From positions 310,001 through 374,000 of the forward strand of contig NZ_JACDUR010000009.1 in the NCBI RefSeq assembly GCF_013761175.1: 64,000 nt of DNA, read 5' to 3'. The position numbers and the translations under genes are program-made. Under the pieces are notes generated by a model. The model saw only the letters and a list, made by a program, of their open reading frames with translations. It did no database searches and was not told the DNA's origin. This DNA comes from Nonomuraea soli (lineage in GTDB: Bacteria > Actinomycetota > Actinomycetes > Streptosporangiales > Streptosporangiaceae). Position 1 is the stretch's first letter; the number at the start of each line of letters is the position of its first letter. Below are positions 33,358-42,161 of this stretch, piece by piece.

Positions 33358-33363
33358 TATTCT
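33358..33363 (+). promoter_or_regulatory. -10 hexamer of the antitoxin gene, leaderless start
   Basis: TATTCT is followed by six bases and the GTG at 33370. Confidence 0.55.
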
Positions 33364-33369
33364 CGAATC

Positions 33370-33672
33370 GTGACCGCTTCCGGAGAGCTCCCCGAGATAC
33401 CGCAACGGGAACTGCGCAACCACGCCAGCAAGGTGCTTCGCGAGGTGCGCCAAGGATCCTCTTTCGTGATCACGGTCGATGGTGTGGCCGTCGCCGATCT
33501 GATCCCCCACCGCCACCGCAACCGCCGCGTCGCCGTCCCTAGAGAAGAGGTGGTGGAAGCCTTCCGCGGACTCACCCCCACCTCTGTCGAGAGCGAGCAC
33601 AGGGTCGACGACTCCCTCTACGACCCCTACGACCGCGCATGGCGGCGCGGCGAGTTCACGGGTGAAGAGTGA
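33370..33672 (+). CDS. Phd/YefM-type (VapB-like) antitoxin
   Basis: A 100-residue antitoxin. The N-terminal part (PQRELRNHASKVLREVRQGSSFVITVDGVAVADLIPH) is a typical Phd/YefM DNA-binding domain. The acidic, flexible C terminus (DDSLYDPYDRAWRRGEFTGEE) would neutralise the toxin. GTG at 33370 follows TATTCT by six bases, so it is probably leaderless. The last bases overlap the toxin start (GTGA), giving coupled translation. Codon use is less GC-extreme than surrounding genes, consistent with a mobile module. Confidence 0.9.
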   Translation: MTASGELPEIPQRELRNHASKVLREVRQGSSFVITVDGVAVADLIPHRHRNRRVAVPREEVVEAFRGLTPTSVESEHRVDDSLYDPYDRAWRRGEFTGEE

Positions 33673-34094
33673 CTCCGGTCGAGGTCGCCCCGGCTCGCGG
33701 GGTGGTCGACACAAACGTGATCATCCTCATGGAGCACATCGACGCGACACAACTGCCTGAGGAGATCGTTCTGACAACGATCACCATGGCCGAACTCGCG
33801 GCCGGACCGCACTACACCGACGACCCGGTGGAGCGCGCAGCCAGGATCGAGCGCATCCATGTCGCGGAGGCGCTCTTCGAGACGTTGCCCTTCGACGGCA
33901 GGGCCGCTCGCCGCTACGGGCAGATCACCGCAGCAGTCCTGGGCGCTGGGCGCAATCCTCGGCCGCGGAGGGTCGACCTGCTCATCGCGGCCATCGCCTC
34001 GGTCAACCGGCTCCCGCTCTACACGGTCAACCCGAAGGACTTCACGGGCCTGGAGGCGCTTGTGAGCGTCTTCCCCGTCACCCATCCCGGGTGA
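33669..34094 (+). CDS. vapC: VapC-type PIN-domain ribonuclease toxin
   Basis: A 141-residue PIN-domain protein. The acidic metal-binding residues are present: D14 (VVDTNV), E42 (MAELAAG), D103 (RVDLLIAAIA) and D124 (NPKDF). VapC toxins cut tRNA or rRNA at specific sites. The GTG at 33669 overlaps the antitoxin stop. Both genes should be repressed from the CGTAG iteron region. Two hairpins follow the gene. Confidence 0.92.
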   Translation: MTPVEVAPARGVVDTNVIILMEHIDATQLPEEIVLTTITMAELAAGPHYTDDPVERAARIERIHVAEALFETLPFDGRAARRYGQITAAVLGAGRNPRPRRVDLLIAAIASVNRLPLYTVNPKDFTGLEALVSVFPVTHPG

Positions 34095-34181
34095 CAGGGA
34101 CAGCGTTCCGCGCTGCACCGCTCGAACACAAGCTCGTAGCCGCGCTGCGCACCACCCCGAACCACGGCGACGACCCGGGGG

Positions 34182-34248
34182 TCCGGGGGCCGGCAGGCCC
34201 CCGGATGGGGGGGTCTTGGGGGGCTGGGCTCTCCGATGAGGGGAGCCC
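34182..34248. terminator. Two hairpins between vapC and tmsB
   Basis: TCCGGGGGCC with GGCCCCCGGA (34182-34205, perfect 10 bp, 4-base loop) and GGGCTCTCC with GGGGAGCCC (34226-34248, one G-U pair). They lie between convergent genes and can terminate both. No T run is present. Confidence 0.6.
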
Positions 34249-34295
34249 GAAGGCGCCTGGCGCGCAGCGCCCCGCCCCCGCAGGCCCGTGCTCTG

Positions 34296-35555
34296 TCAGG
34301 GCCAGGAGGTGGAGGGCCTGAGCGGCACCCCGGAGCGCCCTCCGGCGTCGAGCTTGACCGCCAGCACCTGGTGGAGCTGGATCTTGTTGCGCTCGAACCC
34401 CACGATGCATCCCGCCATGTACAGCCGCCACACCCGGGCGATGCCGTGGCCGACTTCCTGGAGGGCGTCCTCCCAGTTGGCGTCGAGGTTGTCGCACCAG
34501 GCCTTCAGCGTCTTGGCGTAGTGCTCCCGCAGGTTCTCCTCGTGGCGGATCTCGAAGCCGAGGTCCTCCATCTGCCGGATGAGCCAGCCGACGGATTCCA
34601 GTTCGCCGTCGGGGAAGACGTAGCGGTTGATGAAGCCGCCCTTGTTGAAGGTCTTCTCCGAGCCGGTGGGCCGGGTGATGCAGTGGTTGAGCAGCCGCCC
34701 GCCCGGCTTGAGCTTGCCGTACAGGAACGAGAAGTAGGACGGCACGTTGGCTTTGCCGATGTGCTCGGTGAGGCCGATGGAGCTGACGGCGTCGAAGTCG
34801 GTCTCGACGACGTCGCGGTAGTCCATGTGCCGGACTTCCGCGAGGTGCTCCAGTCCGGCTTCCTTGATGGCGGCCTGGGCCCATTCGGCCTGTTGTTTGG
34901 ACAACGTCACGCCGAGCGCCTTGACGCCGTATTCGCGGGCGGCGTGGATGACCATGCCGCCCCAGCCGCAGCCGACGTCGAGCAGGCGCATGCCGGGCTG
35001 GAGGCCGAGCTTGCGCGCCACGAGGTCGAACTTGGCGTACTGGGCCTCTTCGAGGGTGGCGTCCTCGGTGGGGTAGCAGGCGCAGGTGTAGGCCATGGAG
35101 GGGCCGAGCACCCACCGGTAGAACGTGTTGGACACGTCGTAGTGGTGGTGGATCGCCTCGGCGTCACGCTGCTTGGCGTGGCGGGAGCCGAGCCTGGCCA
35201 GCGTGCTGTGCCGTACCTCTTGCGGAGGCGGCGGGACGCGCATCATCAGCGGCTTGACGCCGAGGGCGCGCACCGCTTCGATCTTCTCGCTGACGGTGAG
35301 GTCGTTCGTGGTGATGTTCCACATTTTGTCGAGCAGCGCGTACATGTCGCCGTGCACGTCGAGGTGCCCGGAGACGTAGGCCCGCGCGAGGCCCAGTTCC
35401 CCCGGTGCCTGCGCGAGGTAGGCGACCGCGATCGGGGACTTCACCTCGATGCGGACGTCCGCGCTGTCCGGTCCGGCCTTGCTGCCGTCGTAGGCCATGA
35501 AAGCCACGCCGGAGTCTCGGCCGACGATTTTCTCGAAGATGGACGCCAATGCCAT
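34296..35555 (-). CDS. tmsB: SAM-dependent fatty-acid methyltransferase (10-methyl fatty acid synthesis)
   Basis: A 419-residue member of the cyclopropane-fatty-acid synthase family. The SAM motif LLDVGCGWGGMVIHAA, the preceding HYDVSNTFYRWVLGPSMAYTCA and TEHIGKANVPSYFSFLYGKLKPGG are diagnostic. Paired with the adjacent FAD protein it matches TmsB/BfaB, which methylates the C10 of oleoyl phospholipid to a 10-methylene intermediate. The ATG at 35555 begins four bases after the tmsA stop and has GGAAGGTG upstream. A plain cyclopropane synthase is the alternative, but the partner argues for 10-methyl fatty acids. Confidence 0.88.
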   Translation of the reverse strand: MALASIFEKIVGRDSGVAFMAYDGSKAGPDSADVRIEVKSPIAVAYLAQAPGELGLARAYVSGHLDVHGDMYALLDKMWNITTNDLTVSEKIEAVRALGVKPLMMRVPPPPQEVRHSTLARLGSRHAKQRDAEAIHHHYDVSNTFYRWVLGPSMAYTCACYPTEDATLEEAQYAKFDLVARKLGLQPGMRLLDVGCGWGGMVIHAAREYGVKALGVTLSKQQAEWAQAAIKEAGLEHLAEVRHMDYRDVVETDFDAVSSIGLTEHIGKANVPSYFSFLYGKLKPGGRLLNHCITRPTGSEKTFNKGGFINRYVFPDGELESVGWLIRQMEDLGFEIRHEENLREHYAKTLKAWCDNLDANWEDALQEVGHGIARVWRLYMAGCIVGFERNKIQLHQVLAVKLDAGGRSGVPLRPSTSWP

Positions 35556-35559
35556 CTGT

Positions 35560-36930
35560 TCACCTTCCCCCAACACACTTTTCATAGAGATCCAGCAGGC
35601 GACCGCCAGGGTCGTAGGCCTGCTTGACCGGCCAGTAGGCGTCCCCGTTGTAGAGCTGCCAGAACTGGTCCCGGCGATAGAAAGAGGTCGAGTAGAGCGA
35701 TTTATGCCCGTCCAGTTCGTGGACGGCGTTCTCGATGAGCCGGTTGTAGTAGCCGTCGAACTGCCCTCTCGGCAGCGGGACCATGCCCCAGAAGCCGAAG
35801 TTGACGTAGAGCTTGCCCGTCTCCAGGGGGTACAGCGGCCAGGACGAACCCGATTTCAGCGGGCACATCCAGACCGGCGTCATGCCGACCTTGTCCTGGA
35901 AGAAGGAGAGGAATTCCGCGCCGTGCTCGATGGGCACCTCGACGTCCTGGATGACCGATTCGCTCACCGGCTGGTTGCGCCAGCGGTCGACGCGCGCGGT
36001 CACGCCGTGCTTGCGGTCGAGGGCCACGAGCTTGCGGTAGACGTCGGAGCGCAGCCAGCGCCGCGGCACGAGTGAGCGCACGACGGGCTGCTGCACGCCG
36101 AAGGCGCGCGAGCACCAGAACCAGTCGGTGTCCCAGCGCCACAGGTAGTCGCGGATGGTCAGCCAGTCGCGCTTGCGCTTCTGGATGGACTGGTAGTAAA
36201 TGCGCATCCCGGTGTAGTCCGAGACGTACGGCGCGCGGTCGGAGAAGCGGCCGAGCGTGATGTAGAGCTCGTCGGGCGAGAAGTAGACGCCGTCGATGAA
36301 GTCGACGTCCTCGCCGTCGTGGTGCATGCTCTCGCAGATCTCCTGCATGGCCAGCATGCATTTGCCCGCGTCGGTGAACTTCAGGTGGGTGAGGTGCACG
36401 TACGGCTGGACGGGCTTGAGCTTGATGCGCAGGCGCAGCGCGTAGCCGAGCGTGCCGTAGGAGTTGGGGAAGGCCCGGAACAGCTCGCGGTGCTCGTTGT
36501 CGTCGCGTGCGACGACGATGCGCCCGTCGCCGGTGAGGATCTCCATCTCCTCGACCGACTCGTGCGGCAGCCCGTCGCGGAAGCTGGTGGACTCGATGCC
36601 GAGCCCGGTCACGGCGCCGCCGAGCGTGATGGTCTTCAGCTGCGGGACCACGTACGGCATGAGCCCGTGCGGCAGCGTCGCGTCCACCAGATGCTCGTAC
36701 GTCGTCATCCCCTGGACCTCGGCGGTCATGGTGACCGGGTCGACGGAGATGACTTCGTCGAGATCGCGGGCCGAGAGCTGTGCCGATCTTTGGGCGGCCT
36801 TGCCCCCGTCCCTGAACCTGAAGAGGTTCGAGGTCGCCTTGGCCAGCCTCGGCTTCGCACCTTCCGGAAGGTCGGTGTAGGTCTGCCTGATCTGCTCAAC
36901 GGCCCTGTGGTGTGTCGACATTTTGGTCAT
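35560..36930 (-). CDS. tmsA: FAD-binding reductase of 10-methyl fatty acid synthesis
   Basis: A 456-residue FAD-linked oxidoreductase of the PCMH/VAO fold. The flavin-binding region includes TYEHLVDATLPHGLMPYVVPQLKTITLGGAVTG type sequence and FRDGLPHESVEEMEILTGDG. The C terminus (FYRRDQFWQLYNGDAYWPVKQ) resembles DWARF1/DHCR24-like reductases. In characterised actinobacterial pairs (TmsA/BfaA) this protein reduces the 10-methylene lipid to the 10-methyl form (tuberculostearic type). ATG at 36930 is preceded by GGAGGC. It is the first gene of a tight two-gene operon. Confidence 0.88.
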   Translation of the reverse strand: MTKMSTHHRAVEQIRQTYTDLPEGAKPRLAKATSNLFRFRDGGKAAQRSAQLSARDLDEVISVDPVTMTAEVQGMTTYEHLVDATLPHGLMPYVVPQLKTITLGGAVTGLGIESTSFRDGLPHESVEEMEILTGDGRIVVARDDNEHRELFRAFPNSYGTLGYALRLRIKLKPVQPYVHLTHLKFTDAGKCMLAMQEICESMHHDGEDVDFIDGVYFSPDELYITLGRFSDRAPYVSDYTGMRIYYQSIQKRKRDWLTIRDYLWRWDTDWFWCSRAFGVQQPVVRSLVPRRWLRSDVYRKLVALDRKHGVTARVDRWRNQPVSESVIQDVEVPIEHGAEFLSFFQDKVGMTPVWMCPLKSGSSWPLYPLETGKLYVNFGFWGMVPLPRGQFDGYYNRLIENAVHELDGHKSLYSTSFYRRDQFWQLYNGDAYWPVKQAYDPGGRLLDLYEKCVGGR

Positions 36931-37024
36931 GAAGCCTCCACCCCCAAGAGATCGTCCGTCTGACCGTATCTCTCCGAACCACCATGGAACAGACCGGGGT
37001 CGTTAAACCGGCGAAAACATCGCG

Positions 37025-37963
37025 TCAGCGGCGTTCGACCTGCGGTGAGGCACCATTGACCACATGGGACACCGGGCGTCCCTCCAGTGCCGCGGCCAGG
37101 TTGTCGAGGACGGTGGCGAACAGCCGCATGGTCGCCTGCGGGGTGACGCCCGCGACGTGCGGCGAGAGCAGGGTGTTGGGCAGCAGGGTGAGCGGGTGGC
37201 CGGCGGGCAGCGGCTCGGTCTCGAAGACGTCCATGGCGGCTCCGCCGAGGTGTTCCATGCCGCTCTCCTTGACGACGCCGCCGCGGGCGACGTTGACGAG
37301 GATCGCGCCCGGCTTCATCGCGGCGGGGTCGACGAGTCCGCGGGTCTGGTCGGACAGGGCGATGGCCGCGATGACGACGTCGCTGGTGGCGATCAGTTCG
37401 CCGAGTGGCCGGAAGTGGTCGCGCGGGGTGCGGCTCCAGTAGGAGACGGTGCAGCCGAAGGCCTCGAAGAGCCTGCCCGCCTCGCGGGCGATCGGGCCGT
37501 AGCCGACGATGCCCACCGCGGAGCCGGACAGCTCGCGCGGCTGGAGGGTGAGCTGGGGCCACTCCCCGTTCCTGACGGCCGCGTCGGCCTGGACGAGCTT
37601 GCGGGTGAGCGCCAGGGTGGCGGCCAGGGCCCATTCGGCGACCGAGACGGCGCTCACCCCGGCGGTGTTGGCGAGCGGTACGCCCGCCTCGCGCAGCGCG
37701 TCGAGGTCGTGGCCGTCGACGCCGACACTGGGCTGCTGCACGAAGGCGAGTTTCGGCGCGGCCTTGACGGCCTCGGCGTCCAGGACGAGCTCGCCGGAGT
37801 AGTCGCCGAGGACGATCTCGGCCTCGGCGAGCGCCTGCAGCAGTCCTGCCTTGTCGCGGGCGGGCGGGGCGGTGATCGTGATCCGGCCGGCCAGCGGGGC
37901 CGTCACGTTCCGCAGCATCTCCAGCGGCAGGGCGGGCAGGGCGAGCACATTCCACGGCTTCAT
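37025..37963 (-). CDS. D-isomer-specific 2-hydroxyacid dehydrogenase
   Basis: A 312-residue NAD-dependent dehydrogenase. The Rossmann motif is VGIVGYGPIAREAGRLFEAFG. The catalytic Arg (NVARGGVV), Glu (DVFETEPLP) and His (LSPHVAG) are all present. The N-terminal substrate domain has the usual VGVDGHDLDALREAGVPLANTAG. Specific substrate is not evident (lactate-, glycerate- or phosphoglycerate-like acids). ATG at 37963 was taken from homology. Confidence 0.92.
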   Translation of the reverse strand: MKPWNVLALPALPLEMLRNVTAPLAGRITITAPPARDKAGLLQALAEAEIVLGDYSGELVLDAEAVKAAPKLAFVQQPSVGVDGHDLDALREAGVPLANTAGVSAVSVAEWALAATLALTRKLVQADAAVRNGEWPQLTLQPRELSGSAVGIVGYGPIAREAGRLFEAFGCTVSYWSRTPRDHFRPLGELIATSDVVIAAIALSDQTRGLVDPAAMKPGAILVNVARGGVVKESGMEHLGGAAMDVFETEPLPAGHPLTLLPNTLLSPHVAGVTPQATMRLFATVLDNLAAALEGRPVSHVVNGASPQVERR

Positions 37964-38005
37964 CCGGCCATAGTGCCAGGGGCCGCGGATCAGGTGAAAT
38001 GCCGG

Positions 38006-38332
38006 TTATTTGGCGACGGTCAGCAGCACGGCCGAGTCTTCCAGGGCCTCCAGGCCGTGCAGCTCGTCCGGCACCACGAGGAAGTCGCCGTCGCGGCCTT
38101 CCCAGGCGTCGGCGCCCGTGGTGAGCCTGACCCTGCCGCGCAGGACGAACACGGTCGCCTCGCCGGGGTTGGCGTGTTCCGAGAGGGCCTGGCCCGCCAT
38201 GAGGGCGATGACGGTCTGCCTCAGCCGGTGCTCGTGCCCGCCGTACACCGTGGTGCTCGCCCGGCCCGCGGCGCTGCCGGCCGCGGCGGTCAACTGCTCG
38301 CGCGCGGTCGCTTCAAGTGAGATCTTCTGCAC
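38006..38332 (-). CDS. Small cupin-domain protein
   Basis: A 108-residue single-domain cupin: TVIALMAGQALSEHANPGEATVFVLRGRVRLTTG carries motif 1 with His and Glu, and DGDFLVVPDELHGLEALEDS carries motif 2 with His. Such proteins bind a metal and act as small-molecule sensors, isomerases or detoxifiers. GTG at 38332 is inferred from the family start. It diverges from the nitronate monooxygenase gene with 63 bases between starts. Confidence 0.85.
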   Translation of the reverse strand: MQKISLEATAREQLTAAAGSAAGRASTTVYGGHEHRLRQTVIALMAGQALSEHANPGEATVFVLRGRVRLTTGADAWEGRDGDFLVVPDELHGLEALEDSAVLLTVAK

Positions 38333-38383
38333 ACTTCGTAGTCTCTCAAGCGGCCGGGTGCGTCGTGACGGCGCCTGCCCGTC

Positions 38384-38389
38384 TACATT
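38384..38389 (+). promoter_or_regulatory. -10 hexamer of the nitronate monooxygenase gene
   Basis: TACATT lies exactly six bases before the GTG at 38396. Confidence 0.5.
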
Positions 38390-38395
38390 GGTGCG

Positions 38396-39403
38396 GTGCC
38401 GACCTTCGCTCCCGATGTGCCGATCGTGCAGGCGCCCATGGCGGGCGGGGCGTCCACGCCCGAGCTCGCGGCGGCCGTGTGCGAGGCGGGCGCGCTGGGC
38501 TTCCTGGCCGCCGGGTACAAGAGCACCGCCCAGATGCGCCAGGAGATCGAGCGTACGCGCGCGCTGACCTCGCGCCCGTTCGGGATGAACCTGTTCGTGC
38601 CCACGGCCGACACGCCGGATCAGGCCGAGCTCGGCGCCTACGCGGAGGCCGTCGGCGCCGAGGCGCGTCGGCTGGGCGTCAGCCTGGGCCGGCCCGAGGG
38701 CGGCGACGACGACTTCGACGCCAAGGTCGCCGACCTTCTGGCCGATCCGCCCGCGGTGGTGAGCTTCACGTTCGGATTCCCCGACGCCGGGCTGATCCGG
38801 GCCTTGCGCGACCAGGGGGTCACCGTGGTGGCCACGGTGACGTCGGCGCAGGAGGCGCGGCAGGCGTCGGCGGCCGACGTGTTGTGCGTGCAGGGGCAGG
38901 AGGCGGGTGGCCACCGGGGGTCCTTCACCAATGCCGACGCCGGCGATGTCGGTCTCGACGAGCTGGTGGCGCGGGTGCGCGCGGTGTCGCGGCTGCCGGT
39001 GATCGCCGCGGGCGGCCTGGCCACGGCGGCCGACGTGGCCAGGGTACTGGCGGCAGGGGCGGTCGCGGCGGTGGCGGGCACCGCGTTCCTGCTGGCGCGC
39101 GAGGCGGGCACGTCCGCGACGCACCGGGCCGCGCTGTCTGATCCCCGGTTCACGGAGACGGCGGTGACGAGGGCGTTCACGGGACGGCCCGCGCGCGGGC
39201 TGGTCAACACGTTCATGTCGCGCTACTCGGCGCAGGCGCCCGCGGCCTACCCGCACGTGCACCACCTGACCGCTCCGCTACGGCGGGCCGCCGCGGCGAG
39301 CGGCGACGCCGAGACGCTGCACCTGTGGGCCGGGGCCTCGTGGCGCCTGGCACGCGAGGCCCCGGCCGCCGAGATCGTCGCCGAGCTGGCCCGGAGAATT
39401 TAG
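38396..39403 (+). CDS. Nitronate monooxygenase (FMN-dependent)
   Basis: A 335-residue TIM-barrel flavoprotein that oxidises nitronates such as propionate 3-nitronate. FMN contacts IVQAPMAGGAS at the start, the catalytic His region QGQEAGGHRG and the phosphate-binding VIAAGGLATAADVARVLAAGA are present. GTG at 38396 follows TACATT by six bases, so the mRNA is probably leaderless. The stop overlaps that of the convergent kinase gene by four bases. Confidence 0.93.
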   Translation: MPTFAPDVPIVQAPMAGGASTPELAAAVCEAGALGFLAAGYKSTAQMRQEIERTRALTSRPFGMNLFVPTADTPDQAELGAYAEAVGAEARRLGVSLGRPEGGDDDFDAKVADLLADPPAVVSFTFGFPDAGLIRALRDQGVTVVATVTSAQEARQASAADVLCVQGQEAGGHRGSFTNADAGDVGLDELVARVRAVSRLPVIAAGGLATAADVARVLAAGAVAAVAGTAFLLAREAGTSATHRAALSDPRFTETAVTRAFTGRPARGLVNTFMSRYSAQAPAAYPHVHHLTAPLRRAAAASGDAETLHLWAGASWRLAREAPAAEIVAELARRI

Positions 39404-40875
39404 CCGCCGGGCGGCGTGAAGCTCGACAGGACCTGGCGCCCCAGCGACAGGTGCTTCGACCAGACGTCCTCGGGCGCCGTCCACGACAGGACGTACAGGG
39501 TGTCGCCGCTGACCACGGCCCGGCTGAGCTGACGGTAGGTCTCCCCCGAGCGCGCCCAGGCGGCGGTCTCCAGCGGGGCCTTCCAGCGCGACTCCCACTC
39601 GACGCCGCCGCCGGGGAGCCTGCGGCTGCGCAGGATCCCGTCGGGCATGACGGTCTCGGCGTCCTGGAGCACCTGGTTGACGTTGAGCGTGGAGTACTGC
39701 TCCTGGACGCTGAAGTGTCCGGTCCTGTCCTGCTTCAGCCATTCGGTATAGGCCATCTTGCGAGTGCCGTCCCAGCCCACGGGACGCTCGACGGACCAGC
39801 CTTCCGGTGAGGTCCAGGCACGCAGCGGCGAGCGGGTACGCGTGGGTGTGGGGGTCGGGGTGGGCGTGGCCGACGGGGTGGGCGCCGGGGTGTCGGCCAG
39901 CACGGGCAGCGGGGAGACGGAGGCCCGCTGGGCGACCGCGGTGCCGGTGCCGGGCGCGGGCTGGAGCAGCACGAAGGCGAGGGTGGCGACCACGGCCGTC
40001 ATGAGGGCTCCGGCGATCACAAGGGTGGTACGGCCCAGCCCCCGGCTCGACGGCCTGGGCGGCGCGGAGGTGCCGATGGCGGCCAGCAGGCGGTCGGCCT
40101 CGGCGCCGGTGAGACGGGTCTGCGGGTCCTTGACCAGTAACCCTTGGAGCACGGGGTGCATCGCCGGCGGGATGCGACGGTAGTCGGGCTCCTCCGAGAG
40201 CAGGGCGGTGATGGTCGCCATGGGCTCGCCCCGCTCGAACGGCGAGCGCCCCAGCAGCGAGGCGTAGAGGGTGGCGCCGAGCGACCACAGGTCGGAGGCG
40301 GGCCCCGCCTCGGCGGCGCGCACCCGCTCGGGTGCCAGGAAGGCGGGCGAGCCGGTGACCATGCCGGTGGAGGTGAGGGAGGCGTCGCCTTCGGCGGTGG
40401 CGATGCCGAAGTCGGTCAGGACCGCCCGGCCCTCCGAGGTGAGCAGGATGTTGCTGGGCTTGACGTCGCGGTGCAGGATGCCGAGGGCGTGGGCGGCGCG
40501 CAGGGCGGCGAGCACCTGGCGGCCCACGTCGGCCGCCTGCCGTACGGGAAGGGCCCCGGTGGTGGCGACGACCTCCTCGATGGAGCGGCCCTGGACACGC
40601 TCCATGATGATCCAGGGGCGGCCGTCCTCCTCGACGACGTCGAAGATCGCCACGACGGCGGAGTGGTTGAGCTTGGCGGCGTTGCGCGCCTCGCGGGCCG
40701 TACGCAGCAGCTGGCGCTCGCGGTCGAGGTCGGACGACCCTGCGGGCAGGAGCACCTCCTTGACGGCGATGGAACGGTTGAGGAGCGTGTCGTGGCCTTC
40801 CCACACCACGCCCATACCGCCTCTGCCGAGCTCGTCACCCAGTTGGTAACGCCCGGCGACAAGCCGTCCACCCAT
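39400..40875 (-). CDS. Membrane Ser/Thr protein kinase, PknB-type
   Basis: A 491-residue receptor-like kinase. Residues 1 to about 265 form an intact Hanks-type kinase domain: Gly-rich loop LGRGGMGVVWEG, catalytic Lys in IAVKEV, HRDVKPSN and DFG (LTDFGIA). One membrane helix (LVIAGALMTAVVATLAFVLL, about 280-300) and a Pro/Thr linker follow. The extracellular C-terminal domain of about 150 residues (SPEGWSVERPVGWDG) contains no PASTA repeats, so it senses something other than muropeptides. ATG at 40875 with GGAGG upstream was preferred over an upstream start. Confidence 0.92.
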   Translation of the reverse strand: MGGRLVAGRYQLGDELGRGGMGVVWEGHDTLLNRSIAVKEVLLPAGSSDLDRERQLLRTAREARNAAKLNHSAVVAIFDVVEEDGRPWIIMERVQGRSIEEVVATTGALPVRQAADVGRQVLAALRAAHALGILHRDVKPSNILLTSEGRAVLTDFGIATAEGDASLTSTGMVTGSPAFLAPERVRAAEAGPASDLWSLGATLYASLLGRSPFERGEPMATITALLSEEPDYRRIPPAMHPVLQGLLVKDPQTRLTGAEADRLLAAIGTSAPPRPSSRGLGRTTLVIAGALMTAVVATLAFVLLQPAPGTGTAVAQRASVSPLPVLADTPAPTPSATPTPTPTPTRTRSPLRAWTSPEGWSVERPVGWDGTRKMAYTEWLKQDRTGHFSVQEQYSTLNVNQVLQDAETVMPDGILRSRRLPGGGVEWESRWKAPLETAAWARSGETYRQLSRAVVSGDTLYVLSWTAPEDVWSKHLSLGRQVLSSFTPPGG

Positions 40876-41006
40876 CTCGAACCTCCGCGACAACAGGGAA
40901 AAGTTTCCCACACGCTCAGCGGGGCTGGACTCGATTCCGGGTTGAGTGGTGCTTTCCTCCCTTCATCGACGCGAATATTGTTCTGGTAAGGATCCACTTG
41001 CTTTTC

Positions 41007-41020
41007 ACCAAGCGCTTGCT
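41007..41020. promoter_or_regulatory. KstR2-like palindrome upstream of the sterol-type operon
   Basis: ACCAAGCGCTTGCT fits the KstR2 consensus AnCAAGnnCTTGnT, which controls late cholesterol-catabolism genes in mycobacteria and rhodococci. It lies 25 bases before the first start codon of a five-gene operon. No KstR2 homolog is encoded in the window. Confidence 0.6.
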
Positions 41021-41044
41021 TGTGATACCCGTAGGGAGATGCCG

Positions 41045-42160
41045 ATGACACGTCAGGGGCCGCTGGCCGGGGTGAAGGTGCTGGAGCTGGCGGGACTGGC
41101 GCCGGGACCGTTCGCCGGCATGATGCTGGCCGACCACGGCGCCGAGGTGCTGCGGATCGACCGCGTGCGTGCAGTGGGCGACAAGCCGCGCCGCGACGTG
41201 ATGGACAGGGGCAAACACTCCATCGGCCTCGACCTGAAGTCGCCCGAGGGCGTGGAGGCCTTCAAGAAGCTGGCCGCGACGGCCGACGTGGTGATCGAGG
41301 TCTTCCGCCCGGGCGTCGCGGAACGGCTCGGCATCGGGCCCGACGACCTGCACGCGGTCAACCCGGGACTCATCTACGGGCGCATGACCGGCTGGGGCCA
41401 GGAAGGACCCCTCGCACCCGCCGCCGGGCACGACATCGACTACATCGCGATCTCCGGTGTCCTGTCGATGCTCGGTCGCGAGGGCGACAAGCCCACGCCG
41501 CCGATCAACATCCTGGGCGACTTCGCCGGAGGCGGCCTCATGCTCGCCTACGGCGTGCTGCTGGCGCTGATCGAGCGGCAGCGCACCGGGCGTGGCCGGG
41601 TCATCGACGCGGCGATGGTCGACGGCGCCGCGATCCTGTTCGCGATGTTCTACCACGGCGTGCAGAGCGGATTCTGGGGCGAGCGCGGCACGAACCTGCT
41701 CGACACCGGCGCCCCGCAGTACGACACCTACGAGACCGCCGACGGCGGCCACGTGGCGGTCGGCTCGCTGGAGCCACAGTTCTGGGACGAGATGGTCCGC
41801 CTCATGGAGCTCGCAGACCTGCCCGACCGCAACGACAAGGCCCAGTGGCCCGCGCTGCGCGAGCGACTGGCGGCGGAGTTCAGGAAGCGCACCCGCGACG
41901 AGTGGGAGGACCTGTTCGCCGGGAGCGACGCCTGCGTCTCGCCGGTCCTGTCGATGGGCGAGGCCGTCGGCCACCCGCACAACGTGGCCCGCCAGTCGTT
42001 CGTGGAGGTCGACGGCATCCACCACCCCAGGCCCGCGCCCCGCCTGGTCGGCGAGCCGGTCCAGGACCTGTCCCCGGCCACCCGGCTGGCCGACCTGAGC
42101 GAGTGGGGCCTGAGCACCGAAGAGGCCGACAAGCTGCGCGCCCAGGGGGTGCTCGCCTGA
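41045..42160 (+). CDS. Alpha-methylacyl-CoA racemase-like CoA-transferase family III protein
   Basis: A 371-residue CaiB/BaiF-fold protein. The sequences GHDIDYIAISGVLSMLG and ILGDFAGGGLMLAYG carry the catalytic His and Asp of alpha-methylacyl-CoA racemase, the enzyme that inverts the C25 methyl of cholesterol side chains and other 2-methyl acyl-CoAs. ATG at 41045 has GGGAG six bases upstream. It begins a five-gene operon (1 base before the nitroreductase) and follows a KstR2-like palindrome. Confidence 0.9.
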   Translation: MTRQGPLAGVKVLELAGLAPGPFAGMMLADHGAEVLRIDRVRAVGDKPRRDVMDRGKHSIGLDLKSPEGVEAFKKLAATADVVIEVFRPGVAERLGIGPDDLHAVNPGLIYGRMTGWGQEGPLAPAAGHDIDYIAISGVLSMLGREGDKPTPPINILGDFAGGGLMLAYGVLLALIERQRTGRGRVIDAAMVDGAAILFAMFYHGVQSGFWGERGTNLLDTGAPQYDTYETADGGHVAVGSLEPQFWDEMVRLMELADLPDRNDKAQWPALRERLAAEFRKRTRDEWEDLFAGSDACVSPVLSMGEAVGHPHNVARQSFVEVDGIHHPRPAPRLVGEPVQDLSPATRLADLSEWGLSTEEADKLRAQGVLA

Positions 42161-42161
42161 C

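Noticed and set aside
34182-34248. GC-rich inverted repeats after vapC as a REP or CRISPR-like element
   Set aside because: Only two unlike hairpins are present, there are no regular spacers, and they sit between convergent genes, so termination explains them.
36072-36260. Small plus-strand ORFs within tmsA and other large genes
   Set aside because: They lie wholly inside confident genes, have no ribosome binding sites and show shadow composition.
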